Shown in pieces: positions 61,840-64,000 of a stretch of 64,000 nt of DNA. This DNA is from Desulfovibrio inopinatus DSM 10711 (lineage in GTDB: Bacteria; Desulfobacterota; Desulfovibrionia; Desulfovibrionales; Desulfovibrionaceae): contig NZ_AUBP01000005.1 of NCBI RefSeq assembly GCF_000429305.1, positions 305,517 through 369,516 on the forward strand. Reading direction: 5' to 3'. Under the pieces are notes generated by a model. It was given only the letters and a program-made list of their open reading frames with translations, was not told where the DNA came from and searched no databases. The position numbers and the translations under genes are program-made. Position 1 is the first letter of the stretch; each line of letters opens with the position of its first letter.

Positions 61840-63324
61840 ATGAAGCGTCAGGATAACCCCGATCTCATCTGGGGCATCGGACTCTATGATGATCATACGC
61901 AGGAAATCACCACCGCTTTGGGCAAAGGCTATGTGGTGAAAAATTGGCCCGTCAACGGGCTCCCCAAACTTGCGGACATCGAAAGCAGCGATCCACTGGT
62001 CGTTTTCATTCCCATGGCTGTTTGGGGAGCATTGCCCAAAGGAATCCTGGAAGCGTTGCGTGACTGGGATCTTCCGCAACGCGTGCTGATTCTTGACGAC
62101 GGCGAATTTGATATGCACATCGAAGAAATTCTGGAAAATGGATTTCTCACTGCATTACGTATTCCACTGTCGCCCAAGAAAATTCGCGATGCCATCTTCC
62201 GCGCCAAGGAAGTGAAAAACCTCTACGATGATATCTATCGCATGACGCGTGAAATCATGCTGGAGCGAGAACTTTTGGCTCGTAAGACAGACCAGGTGAT
62301 GTTCCTGAACCAAATTCTCACCCGAGCATCTGAGACACTTGACCCGTCAAAGATTCTTCTTCAAGCAACGGAAGATTTCAACATTCTCTTCCCCATCAAT
62401 GGCCTCCAGGCTGCTTTCTGGCAAAATCCCAGCGGGGAAAGTCTTGAAGCGGAAATATTTCTCAGCAACAATCTTCAGACACCACATGAAGATGACTGGA
62501 TTGAATTCCTTCTTTCCGGTGCAGGACAGTTCTCATCCTATCCTGTCAATAATTATAAAGTCACGATCCTTGGCTCAAAAGGTTGTAGCAAACGTACCAG
62601 CTTACCAATTGAACGCGCAAAAACCATCTTGTTACCACTGAAAACAGCAAATACGGTTATCGGGTGTTTGGCTATCTCCCGAGTAGATGTCGTTCCTCTT
62701 GGCAAAGATCAGGTGCAATCGCTCCACGCTGCCGTGAATCACCTTGCGCTGGCCTTGCGCAATGCACTCCTCTATCGCGAAGTGCTCACGCAGGCTGATC
62801 ATGACGGCCTGACACGGGTGCACAATCGCCATTATTTTGACAAGAAACTCCAAAAAGAGATTGAACGGCATACCAAACGCAACGCCCCGCTCAGCTTGCT
62901 CATGATTGACCTGGATCACTTCAAACAGATTAATGACGCGCATGGCCACCAGGCTGGTGATGATGTTTTGCGTGATATCGCTCGCGTCATGCGTGAATCG
63001 ACACGGGTAACGGACCACATCGCACGATATGGCGGAGAAGAATTCGTCATTCTCCTCCCCAAAACCGATGAAGATCGAGCCAAAATTTTGGCTGAACGGA
63101 TCCGCAAGCGTATTGCCAATCATACCTTCACCATCAAAGGTGAAGGCAACACCATTACCGCATCCATCGGGGTTGCTACGTATCACCCCAAAGACGAATA
63201 CACCGTCAGCGCATTCCTTGATGACGTCGACAAGGCCCTGTATCAAGCAAAGACTCAAGGCCGCGACAAGGTATGCTTAGCCTGTGACCTCGAAGTCGAA
63301 CTGCCCAAAGCGTTCAACGCGTAG
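61840..63324 (+). CDS. diguanylate cyclase with receiver-like and GAF-like N-terminal parts
   Basis: 494 residues. The first ~125 look like a degenerate receiver: the usual phosphoacceptor position is not aspartate (VVFIPMAVWGALPKG) and the KP pair is missing (ALRIPLSPKKIRDAI). A helical linker, then a GAF-like region (about 165-315), and GGDEF from about 325: DGLTRVHNRHYFDKKL, LMIDLDHFKQINDAHGHQAGD, ARYGGEEFVILLPKTD, with RVTD as the RxxD inhibitory site. It should be an active cyclase. AGGAGG precedes the ATG. It has a sigma-54-like promoter and stands alone, ending in a hairpin. Confidence 0.88.
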   Translation: MKRQDNPDLIWGIGLYDDHTQEITTALGKGYVVKNWPVNGLPKLADIESSDPLVVFIPMAVWGALPKGILEALRDWDLPQRVLILDDGEFDMHIEEILENGFLTALRIPLSPKKIRDAIFRAKEVKNLYDDIYRMTREIMLERELLARKTDQVMFLNQILTRASETLDPSKILLQATEDFNILFPINGLQAAFWQNPSGESLEAEIFLSNNLQTPHEDDWIEFLLSGAGQFSSYPVNNYKVTILGSKGCSKRTSLPIERAKTILLPLKTANTVIGCLAISRVDVVPLGKDQVQSLHAAVNHLALALRNALLYREVLTQADHDGLTRVHNRHYFDKKLQKEIERHTKRNAPLSLLMIDLDHFKQINDAHGHQAGDDVLRDIARVMRESTRVTDHIARYGGEEFVILLPKTDEDRAKILAERIRKRIANHTFTIKGEGNTITASIGVATYHPKDEYTVSAFLDDVDKALYQAKTQGRDKVCLACDLEVELPKAFNA

Positions 63325-63357
63325 TAACAAAACATACGCAACCGATCTTCGATTCCA

Positions 63358-63400
63358 CCACGACAGGACATTATCTCATAGACCAGATGTCCTGTCGTGG
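63358..63400 (+). terminator. hairpin after the diguanylate cyclase gene
   Basis: A 14-bp perfect stem (CCACGACAGGACAT and complement) with a 15-base loop; no T-run, so it may be a weak terminator. Confidence 0.7.
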
Positions 63401-63453
63401 CGGAACAAATTTATTGACTAAACCGAACGACAGAGGCAATATATCTCTCTTGC

Positions 63454-63530
<77 letters not shown>

Positions 63531-63541
63531 ATGATAACAAT

Positions 63542-63577
63542 GGGTTACAGTGCAAACTGTGACCCTTTTTGTTTTTT
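63542..63577 (+). terminator. terminator of tRNA-Arg
   Basis: A 10-bp stem (GGGTTACAGT with ACTGTGACCC, one G-T pair) with a GCAA loop and a TTTTTGTTTTTT tail. Confidence 0.85.
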
Positions 63578-63718
63578 CGGATAAGTTTTGGATAAGTACC
63601 TTCCCCGGATTCTTCCCCCGGTATATTTTTCCCTCATGGCGGGAAAGTTCATATCCCCGCGCACCCCGCGCTAGAAAATTTTGCACACCGCCCGAGAAAA
63701 AAATCCCGCCCGCTCCAC

Positions 63719-64000
63719 CTACACATCATCCAGGCCCACAAACTCCGGTAGTGATTTGAGATGCACATACGATTGCGCGACGATATCGCCCACGGTATCG
63801 CCTACCGCCATGGGGAATGGAAACGCAACCGGGACGCACAACACCCCCACGGCGTCGCCCTCATCATCCAGCGCTGTTATTTGTAACCGGTCGATGAACC
63901 CTACAAATTTTGGCGTAGCGTTTGACCGCTCGACACGCGGCGAGAGGACGCGCACCAGCGCCGACGGTATCGTGTGCGGAACATCTGATACATACTCCGT
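63719..64000 (-). CDS. unrecognised protein, N-terminus beyond window
   Basis: The minus-strand frame stays open from the window edge to the stop at 63719, giving at least 93 residues. It contains VRVLSPRVERSNATPKFVG, then a hydrophobic beta-rich end (VGVLCVPVAFPFPMAVGDTVGDIVAQSYVHL). I recognise no family. Base composition is richer in G and C than the genes before the tRNA, and the gene lies next to a tRNA, so it may belong to an integrated element. No internal ATG/GTG start is needed. Confidence 0.45.
   Translation of the reverse strand, partial: TEYVSDVPHTIPSALVRVLSPRVERSNATPKFVGFIDRLQITALDDEGDAVGVLCVPVAFPFPMAVGDTVGDIVAQSYVHLKSLPEFVGLDDV

Overview
The window looks like chromosome from a sulfate-reducer-type deltaproteobacterium of the Desulfovibrionales. 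The best pointer is the complete seven-gene heterodisulfide reductase / flavin oxidoreductase operon hdrC-hdrB-hdrA-flxD-flxC-flxB-flxA (36.6-43.4 kb), a hallmark of Desulfovibrio-like anaerobes. Supporting signs are a 696-residue two-part Pta, an iron-sulfur type L-serine dehydratase, an archaeal-type phosphoglycerate mutase and a MauE/rhodanese pair. No sulfate-reduction gene (dsr, apr, sat) lies in the window, so the placement is an inference.

Layout. 0-7.8 kb: a truncated PhoU-kinase fusion, an amphi-Trp protein, pta, a CPA1 antiporter, an exported 5'-nucleotidase and a receiver-like TPR protein. 8-12.6 kb: a methyltransferase, then an Mla-type lipid transport operon whose permease carries a fused STAS domain. 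12.6-16.6 kb: a PRC-barrel protein paired with a rifampin-phosphotransferase-like dikinase, then rhodanese and MauE. 16.7-21.9 kb: membrane glycosyltransferase-type proteins and a DUF547 protein. 22-30.5 kb: housekeeping and metabolic genes (double gamma-glutamylcyclotransferase, NMN adenylyltransferase, apgM, PHP phosphoesterase, prepilin peptidase, serine dehydratase with transporter, MsrA-MsrB). 30.6-35.5 kb: a GDSL hydrolase, a GGDEF-EAL protein, and an EamA exporter with an AraC regulator. 35.5-36.6 kb is a long AT-rich non-coding stretch leading into the hdr-flx operon.

43.5-50.8 kb: a ferritin-like protein, an AT-rich methyltransferase, infA and an RRM protein (each with its own hairpin terminator), then a phosphate region where a PhoR-like kinase diverges from pit plus its DUF47 partner. 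51.0-57.6 kb: a tightly overlapping signalling operon with a 1381-residue hybrid histidine kinase (three receivers), CheR, a CheB catalytic domain without receiver, and a receiver-GGDEF diguanylate cyclase. 57.8-63.3 kb: a DUF3089 hydrolase, two overlapping GT4 glycosyltransferases and a second diguanylate cyclase with a sigma-54-like promoter. The window closes with tRNA-Arg(CCG) and a more GC-rich stretch holding an unrecognised partial gene, possibly the edge of an integrated element.

Themes: signalling is dense, with two diguanylate cyclases, one GGDEF-EAL protein and two sensor kinases. Phosphate is handled at two separated sites. The most unusual items are the PhoU-kinase fusion, the kinase/CheR/CheB/GGDEF operon without a chemoreceptor, and several proteins with degenerate receiver domains. 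Many starts were moved inward from the longest reading frame because a Shine-Dalgarno sequence or stop-start overlap supports it.
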